36,395 nucleotides of DNA from Prochlorococcus sp. AG-402-G06 (GTDB taxonomy: Bacteria > Cyanobacteriota > Cyanobacteriia > PCC-6307 > Cyanobiaceae), in contig QCHR01000004.1 of NCBI GenBank assembly GCA_003277985.1, forward strand, positions 1 through 36,395, written 5' to 3'. Below are positions 26,704 through 35,293 of this stretch, in pieces; the stretch's first letter is position 1, and each line of letters starts with the position of its first letter. The notes under the pieces are model-generated. The model was not told the DNA's origin and ran no database searches. It saw only the letters and a program-made list of their open reading frames with translations. Both the position numbers and the translations under genes were made by a program.

Positions 26704-28213
26704 AGACAGGTATATTCAAATGTCTACCTTTAGATTCCATTAATTGTCTGACAACCATCATGGCTGATTGGCTGACGCCAGCTGTACCCTCACCCGGATA
26801 TATTGAATCTCCACAGAGCCATAAACCTCTGAGGGGGGTTCTGCTTGACAAACCAAAGGGGCCAAATCGATCTGGATGTTGACCAAGCCCTCCGACTATT
26901 CCACCAGGACGTCCTGTCCACCTTTCAAAGCTTCTTGGAGTTGAAAGTTCTTGATGATCCCAACTCGTCTCTAGCAAATCAAACTTTTTATTTAAAATAG
27001 TTCTAATCTGCTTTGTGAAAATATTTTTTTTTCTGCCATAGGATTGACGATCAAGATTAGACCATTGGTCAATATCAACAAATACACTTGCAATTAAAGT
27101 AGCCATTCCATCTGGTGCACGTTGATCATCTTCCATACTTATAGAAATAAATAAAGAGCCAAAATCCTCATCGAATATTTGAATATGCCCTGGGCAATCA
27201 ACTGGTAAATCAGCTCGACGGAGAGCTCCGTAGAAAACCAAGGCACCACTGGGTTTTGGCAATTTCTTTATCCTTTTACGGTATGTTGTGGATAAACCAC
27301 CATCAATGGGAAATAATTCTAAAAGAGATTGAGGAGGCAAGCTAAAAACAACATCAGATGCTTTTAGCTGTATCAAATTCTGTCTTTTATCAATTACATT
27401 GACATCAAAAATATTTGGATTTTTTGAACTTAATATTTTGGTAACTCTATGCCCAATCAAAAGGTTTCCGCCATCCCTTAAAAAACTATCTTTCAAACTA
27501 TCACTAAGGATTTGCATTGATCCATGAAGATGCCATAGCCCTCTGGGAGATTGGGCCATTTGAAGAACAGTTGCACCATACAAAGCTGCCGTTCTACATG
27601 CTGGCTCTTGAGAGTAAAGTTTTAATTGCAGGTCTAGAAAACTTCTTAGACGTCTATCTTTATGACAACCAGTTATTTTGAGCAAGTCTGCAATAGTCAA
27701 CTTACTCAAAAAACCTGTTAAAAGGTTTGAAGGACGTATAGCTCTAATTAATTGACTTAAATCCCAAAAATTTCTGACAGGAAGTATTGGATCTCTTTCG
27801 ACAAATTGCCAATTACTTTCATGAATTTTAGAACATAATGACCAGAAGATTTCACTACCAGGAAACTGTTCTAGTCTTTCTTTCTGCCATCTCAATGGAT
27901 CATGCCAAAGATTAATTGGCCCACTCCCATCACTAAGAACGACTGAACATCCAGGGTCTAAAACTTTTGCCTCAGGTATCGGAATATTTAAATAATTAAA
28001 TAAACGATGATGAATCCCCCCCCTCTCAAGACCTGCTACTTGGGTAGCGCCTACATCAAAGGTATAAGAACCTCTTTTAAAAGTTCCTGCACAACCACCT
28101 ACTTGACTATGTGCTTCGACCAAAGTTACCTGAAAACCCTCTTTCGCGAGAAGCGCAGCACTTGTTAGGCCAGCGATCCCTCCCCCAACTACAATGATAG
28201 ATTCTTCAGACAT
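26696..28213 (-). CDS. crtD: FAD-dependent carotenoid desaturase/isomerase family, CrtD-like
   Basis: The N-terminal FAD-binding motif is IIVVGGGIAGLTSAALLAKE, followed by LVEAHSQVGGCAGTFKRG, typical of phytoene-desaturase-like enzymes. The C-terminal WLCGDSIYPGEGTAGVSQSA closes the flavin site. The length is 505 residues. It best resembles cyanobacterial proteins annotated CrtD (C-3',4' desaturase); CrtISO-like activity is an alternative. The exact carotenoid substrate in this organism is unknown. The 3' end overlaps that of tyrA. Confidence 0.8.
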   Translation of the reverse strand: MSEESIIVVGGGIAGLTSAALLAKEGFQVTLVEAHSQVGGCAGTFKRGSYTFDVGATQVAGLERGGIHHRLFNYLNIPIPEAKVLDPGCSVVLSDGSGPINLWHDPLRWQKERLEQFPGSEIFWSLCSKIHESNWQFVERDPILPVRNFWDLSQLIRAIRPSNLLTGFLSKLTIADLLKITGCHKDRRLRSFLDLQLKLYSQEPACRTAALYGATVLQMAQSPRGLWHLHGSMQILSDSLKDSFLRDGGNLLIGHRVTKILSSKNPNIFDVNVIDKRQNLIQLKASDVVFSLPPQSLLELFPIDGGLSTTYRKRIKKLPKPSGALVFYGALRRADLPVDCPGHIQIFDEDFGSLFISISMEDDQRAPDGMATLIASVFVDIDQWSNLDRQSYGRKKNIFTKQIRTILNKKFDLLETSWDHQELSTPRSFERWTGRPGGIVGGLGQHPDRFGPFGLSSRTPLRGLWLCGDSIYPGEGTAGVSQSAMMVVRQLMESKGRHLNIPVFN

Positions 28214-28241
28214 AAAAAATTATCAAGCGAGATTACAGTGC

Positions 28242-29129
28242 ATGGAGGAATTAATCCAAAAGGCTCTTTTAAGTTCAAATAAAGTAAGCAAAAACTCATT
28301 AATAGAAAAAATAATTCCGGTAGGAGGAGGTTGTATCCACAAAGCTTGGTGCATTCTTTTCCAAAATGGCAAGAAAGTTTTTGCCAAATCAAATCACATT
28401 GACAATAATAATATGTTTAAGTTCGAACGTGAGTGTCTTTTAGTCCTTAAAAGATTTGCTGATGAATCCTATATCTGTGTTCCTGAACCACTTGATCTCA
28501 AGATTTATCAAAATACATCTATACTTTTTTTAGAGTGGATAGACCTCAAACAATCCCAACAAAATCTCCTTGGGAAAGGCTTAGCATTGCTGCACAAATC
28601 ATCTAGTGAATGGGGGCAAAAAAAATTCGGATGGGAAGAAGAAGGTTTTATAGGATCCAATACCCAAAGAAAAGGGTATGACAGTAACTGGGGAAAATTC
28701 TTTGTAAATTATCGTCTTAGACCACAACTCATAAAAGCAAAAAAATGGGGGGTTAGAGTTGATGATTTTGAGGATATTTTATTATATTTGAGCTCATACC
28801 TCAATGATCATCACCCAAGTATCTCAATAGTTCATGGTGATCTATGGTCAGGTAATTGTGGAAATACTAAGAATGGTTTAGGCACTCTATTTGACCCGGC
28901 AAGTTATTGGGCTGACAGAGAAGTTGATATATCAATGACTAGATTATTTGGTGGTTTTAATAGAGATTTTTATAAAGGATACGAAGAAATTTGGCCACTG
29001 GATAACTTTTCAAAGGAAAGAACTGATATTTATAATCTTTATCATTTGCTTAATCACGCAAATATGTTTGGTGGATCCTACAAAGATAATTCACTAAAAA
29101 TACTAAAAGATCTGAGATCTCGGGTGTAA
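28242..29129 (+). CDS. Fructosamine kinase family protein
   Basis: The kinase-like fold shows VGGGCIHKAW near the N-terminus, the catalytic loop IVHGDLWSGNCG and the metal-binding segment DPASYWADREVDISM. Family members phosphorylate ketosamines on glycated proteins or sugars, which repairs glycation; the substrate here is unknown. I chose the ATG at 28242 (MEELIQKAL, 295 residues); ATG 28194 would overlap the divergent CrtD-like gene by 20 bp. The last codons form one arm of a strong inverted repeat (29098-29154). Confidence 0.88.
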   Translation: MEELIQKALLSSNKVSKNSLIEKIIPVGGGCIHKAWCILFQNGKKVFAKSNHIDNNNMFKFERECLLVLKRFADESYICVPEPLDLKIYQNTSILFLEWIDLKQSQQNLLGKGLALLHKSSSEWGQKKFGWEEEGFIGSNTQRKGYDSNWGKFFVNYRLRPQLIKAKKWGVRVDDFEDILLYLSSYLNDHHPSISIVHGDLWSGNCGNTKNGLGTLFDPASYWADREVDISMTRLFGGFNRDFYKGYEEIWPLDNFSKERTDIYNLYHLLNHANMFGGSYKDNSLKILKDLRSRV

Positions 29130-29154
29130 CGAAAACTCAGATCTTTTAGTATTT
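29098..29154. terminator. Bidirectional terminator between convergent genes
   Basis: Perfect 19-bp arms (29098-29116 and 29136-29154) enclose a 19-base loop that contains the stop codon of the fructosamine kinase gene. The right arm ends 11 bp before the stop of the CAAD gene. The A-rich left side and T-rich right side give T-runs after the hairpin in both directions. This is the longest perfect inverted repeat noticed in the window. Confidence 0.75.
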
Positions 29155-29165
29155 CTCTTATTAAT

Positions 29166-29528
29166 TTATCCTAAGTACTCTTTTTTAAGATTTTGAACTT
29201 TATCAAATACAGCTGTTCTTTTTTCACTTGTTGTTAAATTCTGCCAACTCCATTGACCTAAAACAACAATTCCAAGAAGTTCTAGTAAACCAGGAAGAAT
29301 GGGGAAAAAGTTAACTGTATCAATAACGACCTTGATTAAAACCTGAGCTAAAACAACAACGGCAATGATGCCTGCCGCCTTGCCATACTTACCCATTTGA
29401 GTCCAATCAATTTTGCTCAAAGATTCATTAACTTTTCCCATTACATCACTGTAACGTTCTGAAAAATTAACACCTTCTGTTTTCCCTGCCTTTGATTCAT
29501 CTTTAGAATCAGGATTTACATCAGACAT
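29166..29528 (-). CDS. CAAD-domain membrane protein (CURT1-like)
   Basis: The 120-residue protein has a charged N-terminal part of about 50 residues, two membrane segments (AAGIIAVVVLAQVLIKVVI and ILPGLLELLGIVVLGQW) and a C-terminal amphipathic helix ending DKVQNLKKEYLG. This layout matches the CAAD domain first seen in cyanobacterial aminoacyl-tRNA synthetases and the CURT1 thylakoid-curvature proteins. It is a stand-alone member and probably acts at thylakoid membranes. The start is ATG 29528; an in-frame GTG lies at 29534. Confidence 0.8.
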   Translation of the reverse strand: MSDVNPDSKDESKAGKTEGVNFSERYSDVMGKVNESLSKIDWTQMGKYGKAAGIIAVVVLAQVLIKVVIDTVNFFPILPGLLELLGIVVLGQWSWQNLTTSEKRTAVFDKVQNLKKEYLG

Positions 29529-29651
29529 GAACACAAGCTACTAAGCAATTATGGACTGAGCGTATCGAATTAATTTAATAAATGCCATAGGCTGAATAGA
29601 GATAAGTCCGAACCAAAATAGAGAGGATGCCGAATCAAATCATTTTTTCTC

Positions 29652-30164
29652 ATGAAAATTCCAAAATACATTCAATTCCATAACGAAACGAATTGTGTTC
29701 TCTCAAGATTTTTAAAGGCGGCAGAGCCAGAGGAAGGGTGCTGTCTGTTAATCGGCAAATCAAACCGATCAGGTAAAGATCACAAAAGAAATATTTGGGA
29801 GATAACTCACATCTGGAATTGTCGAAATATTTGGGGAGAACAGGAATCGAGACTAATTGATCAAAGTAGAAGCGAGTTTTCTGATAAAAAAAATTTGCAA
29901 TTATCAAAAAATAATCGCTTCGAAATAGACGCCAAAGATCAAATTGCATCTCAAAAATGGGCAAGAGAGAATGGTCTAAAAGTTTTAGGCTCTGCTCATT
30001 CTCATCCTTTAGGTGAAAACAAGCCTTCAGAAATAGATTTATCCTTAATCCAATCTCCCGGTCTTATGGTTATTTCAAATAAGGATGGAGATTTAAAAGC
30101 ATGGTGGATCAAAAATAAATTAAACATTCAAAGCGTGAAAATTGAAATTTTTTCTTTAATGTAA
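29652..30164 (+). CDS. JAMM/MPN+ metalloprotease-like protein
   Basis: The JAMM motif is complete: a glutamate in PEEGCCLLIG (Glu28), then His116-Ser-His118 and Asp129 in SAHSHPLGENKPSEIDLS, the HxHx10D pattern, which in this family binds zinc. Bacterial relatives remove cysteine or other groups from the C-terminus of ubiquitin-like sulfur carriers (CysO, ThiS or MoaD type). The length is 170 residues. The next gene, 22 bp downstream, encodes an E1-like and rhodanese protein, so the pair should act on the same carrier. No such carrier gene lies in the window. Confidence 0.9.
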   Translation: MKIPKYIQFHNETNCVLSRFLKAAEPEEGCCLLIGKSNRSGKDHKRNIWEITHIWNCRNIWGEQESRLIDQSRSEFSDKKNLQLSKNNRFEIDAKDQIASQKWARENGLKVLGSAHSHPLGENKPSEIDLSLIQSPGLMVISNKDGDLKAWWIKNKLNIQSVKIEIFSLM

Positions 30165-30186
30165 ATTAATAAGGAAAGGTTTATTA

Positions 30187-31332
30187 ATGGAGCAAATCCA
30201 GAATGAAACAAGTTTAAGCTCTGAAGAAATTGCTAGGTATGCAAGACACATAAGTCTTCCTGAAATAGGTATTAAAGGCCAAGAGAAATTGAAGATAAGC
30301 TCAATTGCTTGCATTGGAACAGGAGGACTAGGATCACCACTTTTAATTTATCTTGCAGCAGCTGGAGTTGGGCGTATAGGAATAGTAGATTTTGATGTAG
30401 TTGAATCCTCAAATTTACAAAGGCAAATCATTCATACAACAACTTCTTTAGGTTTATTAAAAACAGATTCTGCAAAAAAACAGATACTCAAAATAAATCC
30501 TTCATGTAGAGTTGATCTATACAATCAAAAGCTAACAAGTAGTAATGCTCTGGGAATACTTAGCAATTATGATGTGATATGTGATTGTTCAGATAATTTC
30601 CCAACGCGCTACCTAATTAACGACGCTTGTATAATACTTAAAAAGCCTAATATATATGGTTCAATTGCAAAATTTGAAGGTCAAGTAAGTGTATTTAATT
30701 TGAAAGAAGATAGCCCTAATTATCGAGATCTTATCCCAACTCCTCCTCCTAAAGAATTAATTCCATCATGCTCTGAAGGTGGAGTCATGGGAATTCTTCC
30801 AGGAATTATTGGTACAATTCAAGCAGCAGAAGCTATCAAGATAATAACAAAAATTGGTTATCCACTAAACGGAAGGCTTCTCATTTTCAATGCATTAAAA
30901 ATGAGATTTAAAGAGCTAACATTGAAATCGAAACCAGAGAATAAAAATATAGATAAACTAATAGATTATGAACGTTTTTGTTCAGAGATTCCTGTTAAAA
31001 ATGAGGTTGATTGCGATATAAAAAGTATTTCAATTAAGGAATTAAAAATACTCCTTAGCCAATCTTCATTAGGTATACTATTAATAGATGTGCGCAACCA
31101 AGATGAATATAATCAATGTTCTATTGAAGGTTCAAGGCTTATACCTCTTAGCACTATTGAAAGTGGCAAAGCTATTAATGAAATTAAAATTCTTAATACA
31201 AAAAAGAATCTATATGTATTTTGTAAAAGTGGGAAAAGGTCTTTACGTGCATTAAAATATTTAAACAAATTTGGGATTGAAGGTATTAATATTGAAGGAG
31301 GTATTGAAGCCTGGAATAAAGAAAAAAGTTAA
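30187..31332 (+). CDS. moeB: E1-like sulfur-carrier adenylyltransferase fused to rhodanese domain (MoeB/ThiF/MOCS3 type)
   Basis: The E1-like domain (about 15-250) has the nucleotide motif GTGGLGS (44-50), FDVVESSNLQRQ, and CDCSDNFPTRYLIND. Cys195 in PSCSEGGVMG matches the conserved cysteine of MOCS3. The rhodanese domain (about 280-381) has Cys346 in VFCKSGKRS, ready to carry persulfide. Both zinc CxxC pairs are missing: the CYRC of MOCS3 is NYRD (178-181), and the second pair lies in a cysteine-free KPENKNID. It would activate the C-terminal glycine of a MoaD/ThiS-like carrier and pass sulfur to it. It follows the JAMM gene by 22 bp. The symbol is by family only; thiF is equally possible. 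Confidence 0.85.
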   Translation: MEQIQNETSLSSEEIARYARHISLPEIGIKGQEKLKISSIACIGTGGLGSPLLIYLAAAGVGRIGIVDFDVVESSNLQRQIIHTTTSLGLLKTDSAKKQILKINPSCRVDLYNQKLTSSNALGILSNYDVICDCSDNFPTRYLINDACIILKKPNIYGSIAKFEGQVSVFNLKEDSPNYRDLIPTPPPKELIPSCSEGGVMGILPGIIGTIQAAEAIKIITKIGYPLNGRLLIFNALKMRFKELTLKSKPENKNIDKLIDYERFCSEIPVKNEVDCDIKSISIKELKILLSQSSLGILLIDVRNQDEYNQCSIEGSRLIPLSTIESGKAINEIKILNTKKNLYVFCKSGKRSLRALKYLNKFGIEGINIEGGIEAWNKEKS

Positions 31333-31338
31333 TTAAAG

Positions 31339-32490
31339 CTAATAATCAACTCCTCTTTTTAAATCAATACCTTTCTCTGCATAGTGCTTGTGACACACCA
31401 TCTCAGAATGAACACTTGCTAAATCAAAATATATAGGTTGGTTTTTGCATCTTCCTGTAATAATCACCTCAGTTTCTGAAGGTTTACGAAGCAATGTTTG
31501 AACAATAGGCTCAACTGGTAGGAGTTCCAAGTCAACAGTTGGATTTAACTCATCCAAAATCACAGTCTTATATAGACCACTTGAAATCGCTGCCCTTGCA
31601 ATTTCCCATGCTCTTTCAGCTTCAACATAATCAATGGGCTTTTGCTGCCCTCTCCAAACAATCGCATCTCTACCAGATCGAAGATGGTCGACTAAATGAG
31701 GATAACTTTCTCGAAGAGCTGAGATAGCGGCATCCTCTGTATAACCACTACCACCCTTAAGCCATTGCAAAATTAATACACGATGACTTTTATCCTGACT
31801 AATTCCTCTACCAATGGCTTGCAAAGCTTTACCTAAAGCACTGGTTGATTTTCCTTTCCCTTCTCCGGTATAGATTTCAATCCCACCAACAGTATTTTTA
31901 AAAAGATTTTCATTATTACTAATCTCAGGCCGTCTGTGAGCTCTCATCTCAGAATGAAGTTCCGCAATTTTAATCAAAGGGTTTGGTGCAGCTCTTCCAG
32001 TGACGATAATTTCCATCCCGTTTGGTCTGGCTTGAAGTGTTTTAACAACTTCTTCGACAGGCAATAATCCCAAATCCAGAACAGGGTTCAATTCATCTAA
32101 GACAACAACTGAATATAAAGCACTAGCAATTGCCCCCTTTGCGATGTCCCATCCTCTTTGAGCTTCCTGATAATCAAATTTAGTAGATTGATCAGCGCTA
32201 AAAAATTCACCCCTGCCAGTCCTAACTTGATCAATCAGGTGAGGGAAGCCTTGCTGCAAAGCATCAATTGCTGCATCTTCGTCATATGAGCGACCAGGTC
32301 CTTTCAAAAACCTAAGAAGTAATACTCTTGTTTGTCTTTTCTCACATATACCTAAACCTATAGTCCTCAGGACTACTCCTAAAGCCGCCTGGCTCTTACC
32401 TTTACCCTCTCCGTCATAAACATGTAATTGACCGTGACTCCGCTCCTGGCTTTCCGATGCTGTCGTAATCCCAATACCGCTTAATACCAC
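31339..32490 (-). CDS. Tandem-duplicated CobO/BtuR-type cob(I)yrinic acid a,c-diamide adenosyltransferase-like protein
   Basis: Two similar domains follow each other: P-loops GEGKGKSQ (27-34) and GEGKGKST (209-216) are 182 residues apart. VVVLDELNPVLDLGLLPVEE is matched by VILDELNPTVDLELLPVEP, and IVTGRAAPNP by IITGRCKNQP. Single-domain CobO (about 200 residues) adenosylates corrinoids with ATP in B12 synthesis, and Prochlorococcus makes a cobamide, so that role is likely. One half might have become regulatory. The start is GTG at 32490; the gene is convergent with the E1-rhodanese gene and divergent from larE. Confidence 0.85.
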   Translation of the reverse strand: MVLSGIGITTASESQERSHGQLHVYDGEGKGKSQAALGVVLRTIGLGICEKRQTRVLLLRFLKGPGRSYDEDAAIDALQQGFPHLIDQVRTGRGEFFSADQSTKFDYQEAQRGWDIAKGAIASALYSVVVLDELNPVLDLGLLPVEEVVKTLQARPNGMEIIVTGRAAPNPLIKIAELHSEMRAHRRPEISNNENLFKNTVGGIEIYTGEGKGKSTSALGKALQAIGRGISQDKSHRVLILQWLKGGSGYTEDAAISALRESYPHLVDHLRSGRDAIVWRGQQKPIDYVEAERAWEIARAAISSGLYKTVILDELNPTVDLELLPVEPIVQTLLRKPSETEVIITGRCKNQPIYFDLASVHSEMVCHKHYAEKGIDLKRGVDY

Positions 32491-32623
32491 GATAGATAAT
32501 TCTGCTTCTTATTCATTCAACTTAACTTCTTCTACATTAGACGTCATAGAATATTCGAAATACATACAAAGATGAAAAAGTGTAAGAGTGTCAATTTAAG
32601 CAAATTAATGACCTTTTTAAAAA

Positions 32624-33472
32624 GTGTTTTTTAGTCAACTTGAATCTTTAACTGACTCAGAACTGAAGCAATTAAGATTGTTAAGGGAGTTTATTAAAGA
32701 TATAAATCATGCTTGTGTTGCTTTCTCTGGAGGCGTTGATAGCTCTTTGGTAGCAACAATAGCGCAAGAGCAACTAGGTTCAAAAGCCTTTGCCGTCACT
32801 GGTGTCTCTCCTTCTTTAGCTCCATATTTGCTTAAGCAAGCGCGTCTTCAAGCAGCTTGGATTGGTATTCATCATGAAGAATGTCAAACGAATGAGATCA
32901 AAGAACCAAGTTACTTTAAAAATCCTGAGAATAGATGCTTTGCATGTAAAAAAGAATTGCATAAGCATTTAGATCAAATTTCAAAAAGATTCCATAATGC
33001 TCAGGTCCTTGATGGAGTGAATTATGATGATCTTCACGATTTTCGACCGGGTATTGAAGCATCTAATCAGGCAGGAGTGATATCACCTCTTGCTGAGCTA
33101 GAAATAAATAAAAAATCAATTCGTTCAATTTCCAAATCTTTAGGTTTACCCTGGTGGGATAAACCTGCCCAACCATGTTTAGCCTCTCGTATTCCTTTTG
33201 GAGAGGAAATAAGTTCGAAAAGGCTTGAGAAGATTGGTTTAGCAGAAGAATGGATTATTAATCAAGGTTTTTCAAAAGTACGTGTAAGAAGTCAAGGCCT
33301 ATCTGCAAGAATAGAACTACCCGCAAGTGAAATAGATCACTTTCTTAAAATCATTGAGAGAAGTAAATTAATTAAATATTTTTTATATTTAGGTTTCCAC
33401 TCAATCAGTTTAGATCTAGAGGGTTTCATTAGTGGAAAACTCACAAGAGACATGAAGACCACTAAGCAATAA
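32624..33472 (+). CDS. larE: LarE-like ATP-dependent sacrificial sulfur transferase
   Basis: The PP-loop SGGVDS (35-40) adenylates its substrate. Cys185 in QPCLASRIPFG corresponds to the sacrificial cysteine of Lactobacillus LarE, and Cys105 and Cys108 (RCFACKKEL) add a CxxC, as in LarE proteins thought to hold a [4Fe-4S] cluster. LarE inserts sulfur into the nickel-pincer cofactor precursor of lactate racemase. No larA, larB or larC is seen, so the substrate here is open. The start must be GTG 32624 or later, because a stop lies two codons upstream. The length is 282 residues. Confidence 0.88.
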   Translation: MFFSQLESLTDSELKQLRLLREFIKDINHACVAFSGGVDSSLVATIAQEQLGSKAFAVTGVSPSLAPYLLKQARLQAAWIGIHHEECQTNEIKEPSYFKNPENRCFACKKELHKHLDQISKRFHNAQVLDGVNYDDLHDFRPGIEASNQAGVISPLAELEINKKSIRSISKSLGLPWWDKPAQPCLASRIPFGEEISSKRLEKIGLAEEWIINQGFSKVRVRSQGLSARIELPASEIDHFLKIIERSKLIKYFLYLGFHSISLDLEGFISGKLTRDMKTTKQ

Positions 33473-33500
33473 AATCTGATTTCGAAGAGATTTTTGATTT
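33471..33500 (+). terminator. Probable terminator after larE
   Basis: AAAATCT (33471-33477) and AGATTTT (33488-33494) form a 7-bp stem over the larE stop, followed by a T-rich tract that runs to about 33512. It sits between convergent larE and speD. The stem is AT-rich and so weak. Confidence 0.4.
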
Positions 33501-33520
33501 ATTTTTTCTTTTCATTGTTA

Positions 33521-33997
33521 TCAAGGTTCACGATGCAAACCTTGGATAGCTGAAGGGATCTCTCTCGCAATATTTCTAAAAGAAAAGTGCTTAGCTAAAA
33601 AATCTTTAAAAAGTAACTTGCAAGCTTTTTCAGGCATCGTGTGGTCACCGCATGTGAAAACATCAATGGCTGCATAGCCAATCTCAGGCCATGTATGTAT
33701 TGAGATATGAGATTCAGCCAATAAAGCTAGTCCCGTAACTCCCTGAGGCTTAAAACTATGTGTTACCAAATTTATGAGAGTTGCACCAGCGATTTTGGCC
33801 GATGATGTGATGGTTGTCCTTATAAAGGCTTCATCATTAAGCTTCGCATGATCACATTGATAAAGTTCAAGTATGCAGTGACGTCCAATATTCTCACCAG
33901 ATTTAGTGTGTATGGTTTCTATATCTTTTGACTTGCAAGAGTCGCTCCATCCAGGGTTTGGATGCAATTCGGGAAAAAAAGGTTCCATATTATCCAA
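33521..33997 (-). CDS. speD: S-adenosylmethionine decarboxylase proenzyme
   Basis: The enzyme makes decarboxylated SAM for spermidine synthesis. It cleaves itself between Glu95 and Ser96 in [14 protein letters not shown], which gives a pyruvoyl group; the catalytic His101 and Cys116 (VFTCGDHT) are present. The length is 158 residues, about 30 more at the N-terminus than the usual short prokaryotic form. ATG 33988 is an alternative start. It lies 31 bp after recF on the same strand and may be co-transcribed. Confidence 0.95.
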   Translation of the reverse strand: MDNMEPFFPELHPNPGWSDSCKSKDIETIHTKSGENIGRHCILELYQCDHAKLNDEAFIRTTITSSAKIAGATLINLVTHSFKPQGVTGLALLAESHISIHTWPEIGYAAIDVFTCGDHTMPEKACKLLFKDFLAKHFSFRNIAREIPSAIQGLHREP

Positions 33998-34028
33998 AAA
34001 TCATATCCACAATAACCGACCAATAGTT

Positions 34029-35135
34029 TCAACCAAAAGAATCTAATTGCATTAATTGTGAGTTTCGTACCCATTCACCTTCAAAAGATTCCACATGTGT
34101 TGCACTGATTAAACACTGATGTTTTTGACCAACAGCCTCTAAAAGCAATAATTGTCGTTTGGGATCTAGTTCAGCCAACACATCATCTAAAAGTAAAATT
34201 GGAGCTTTTCCATACATCATTTTAATTAATTCTAATTCGGCCAATTTCAAGGCCAATACAATAGTTCTCTGCTGACCAGCAGATCCAAAACGTCTAGCAT
34301 CTACCTCATTTACTAAAAACTGTACATCATCACGATGAGGACCTACTCGACAAGTACCCGTCATCTCTTCCTCAGGCCTCATTTCCAAAAGTTGACGTTT
34401 AATACTCTCCCTCCAAAGCTTTTCACTCTCTTCACCCTCAAGTTTACTACCAGGCAAATATTTAATATCTAACATCTCTTTACTATTACTAAGATGTTGT
34501 TGCCAATTAGAAGCAATAGGAAGTAGACGATCTAAAATACGCCTACGTCTTCGATGAATTCTTGTACTCACCAACGCCATTTGCATATCATAAGAATCCA
34601 ATAGAATATTTTTATCCTTACTAGATTCAACACTCAAATTCCGCCAAAGCTGACTTCTTTGCCTCAACAATCTAGAAAACCTTCCCATCAAATCAGAATA
34701 AATAGGTTCAAGTTGCTGGACAATTCTATCCAGCCAATTTCTTCTGAGAGAAGGCTCTCCTCTAATTATTTCTAGATCAAGAGCACAAAAGCCTACACTT
34801 CTCATTGGTCCAATCAAATCAATTTGACGAGTTAAAAGTTTGTCATTTTTATAAGCTTTTCTACCACCTTTTCTATTTAATTCTAAATAAAGTTTTTGAT
34901 CATCTTCAGTTATTGCTGATAAGCAAGCCTGATCTTGATCCCAATAAATTAAATCCTGATTTCGATTCGATCGATGAGAGCGTAAACTAGACAAGAGTTC
35001 TACGGATTCAAGAAGATTAGATTTACCAACTCCATTTTGACCTATAACTATCAAGCGATTTTCAGTTAACTCAAACTGAAAATGTCGATAATTTCGAAAA
35101 TTATTAAGTTCTAACTGGTGAAGTTGAATGTTTAT
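34029..35135 (-). CDS. recF: DNA replication and repair protein RecF, apparently with a non-AUG start
   Basis: RecF is an SMC-like ATPase that helps load RecA at gaps. Walker A is [13 protein letters not shown], the signature region is in [19 protein letters not shown], and Walker B is [16 protein letters not shown] at 35054 would start just before Walker A and drop the conserved first strand. Upstream codons encode [17 protein letters not shown], a classical RecF N-terminus. The frame is closed by TAA at 35139-35141. No ATG, GTG or TTG lies before this segment, so ATA 35135 or ATT 35129 is the likely start (368 residues). An alternative is a mutated or misread base. Confidence 0.88.
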   Translation of the reverse strand: MNIQLHQLELNNFRNYRHFQFELTENRLIVIGQNGVGKSNLLESVELLSSLRSHRSNRNQDLIYWDQDQACLSAITEDDQKLYLELNRKGGRKAYKNDKLLTRQIDLIGPMRSVGFCALDLEIIRGEPSLRRNWLDRIVQQLEPIYSDLMGRFSRLLRQRSQLWRNLSVESSKDKNILLDSYDMQMALVSTRIHRRRRRILDRLLPIASNWQQHLSNSKEMLDIKYLPGSKLEGEESEKLWRESIKRQLLEMRPEEEMTGTCRVGPHRDDVQFLVNEVDARRFGSAGQQRTIVLALKLAELELIKMMYGKAPILLLDDVLAELDPKRQLLLLEAVGQKHQCLISATHVESFEGEWVRNSQLMQLDSFG

Positions 35136-35165
35136 TTTTTAATTTGTATGTAAGCTAATTTTAAT

Positions 35166-35190
35166 AAGGTCTAAGTATTTGGCCTTTTTT
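35166..35190 (+). terminator. Terminator-like hairpin upstream of tRNA-Arg
   Basis: AAGGTC (35166-35171) and GGCCTT (35181-35186), one pair being a G-T wobble, form a stem with a 9-base loop, followed by TTTT. No plus-strand gene ends here. The tRNA begins 17 bp further on. Confidence 0.3.
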
Positions 35191-35206
35191 ATAACAACCC
35201 TATGTT

Positions 35207-35280
35207 GGGCATGTAGCTCAGTTGGATAGAGCATCAGATTCCGGTTCTGAGAGTCGGGGGTTCGAGTCCCTCCATGCTCG
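35207..35280 (+). tRNA. tRNA-Arg(CCG)
   Basis: The acceptor stem GGGCATG pairs with CATGCTC (one G-T pair), followed by discriminator G. The D arm is GCTCAGTTGGATAGAGC, the anticodon arm is TCAGA-TTCCGGT-TCTGA with anticodon CCG, and the T arm is GGGGGTTCGAGTCCCTC. The length is 74 nt, with CCA not encoded. It reads CGG codons. Confidence 0.97.
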
Positions 35281-35293
35281 TAAAAGCAATTTC

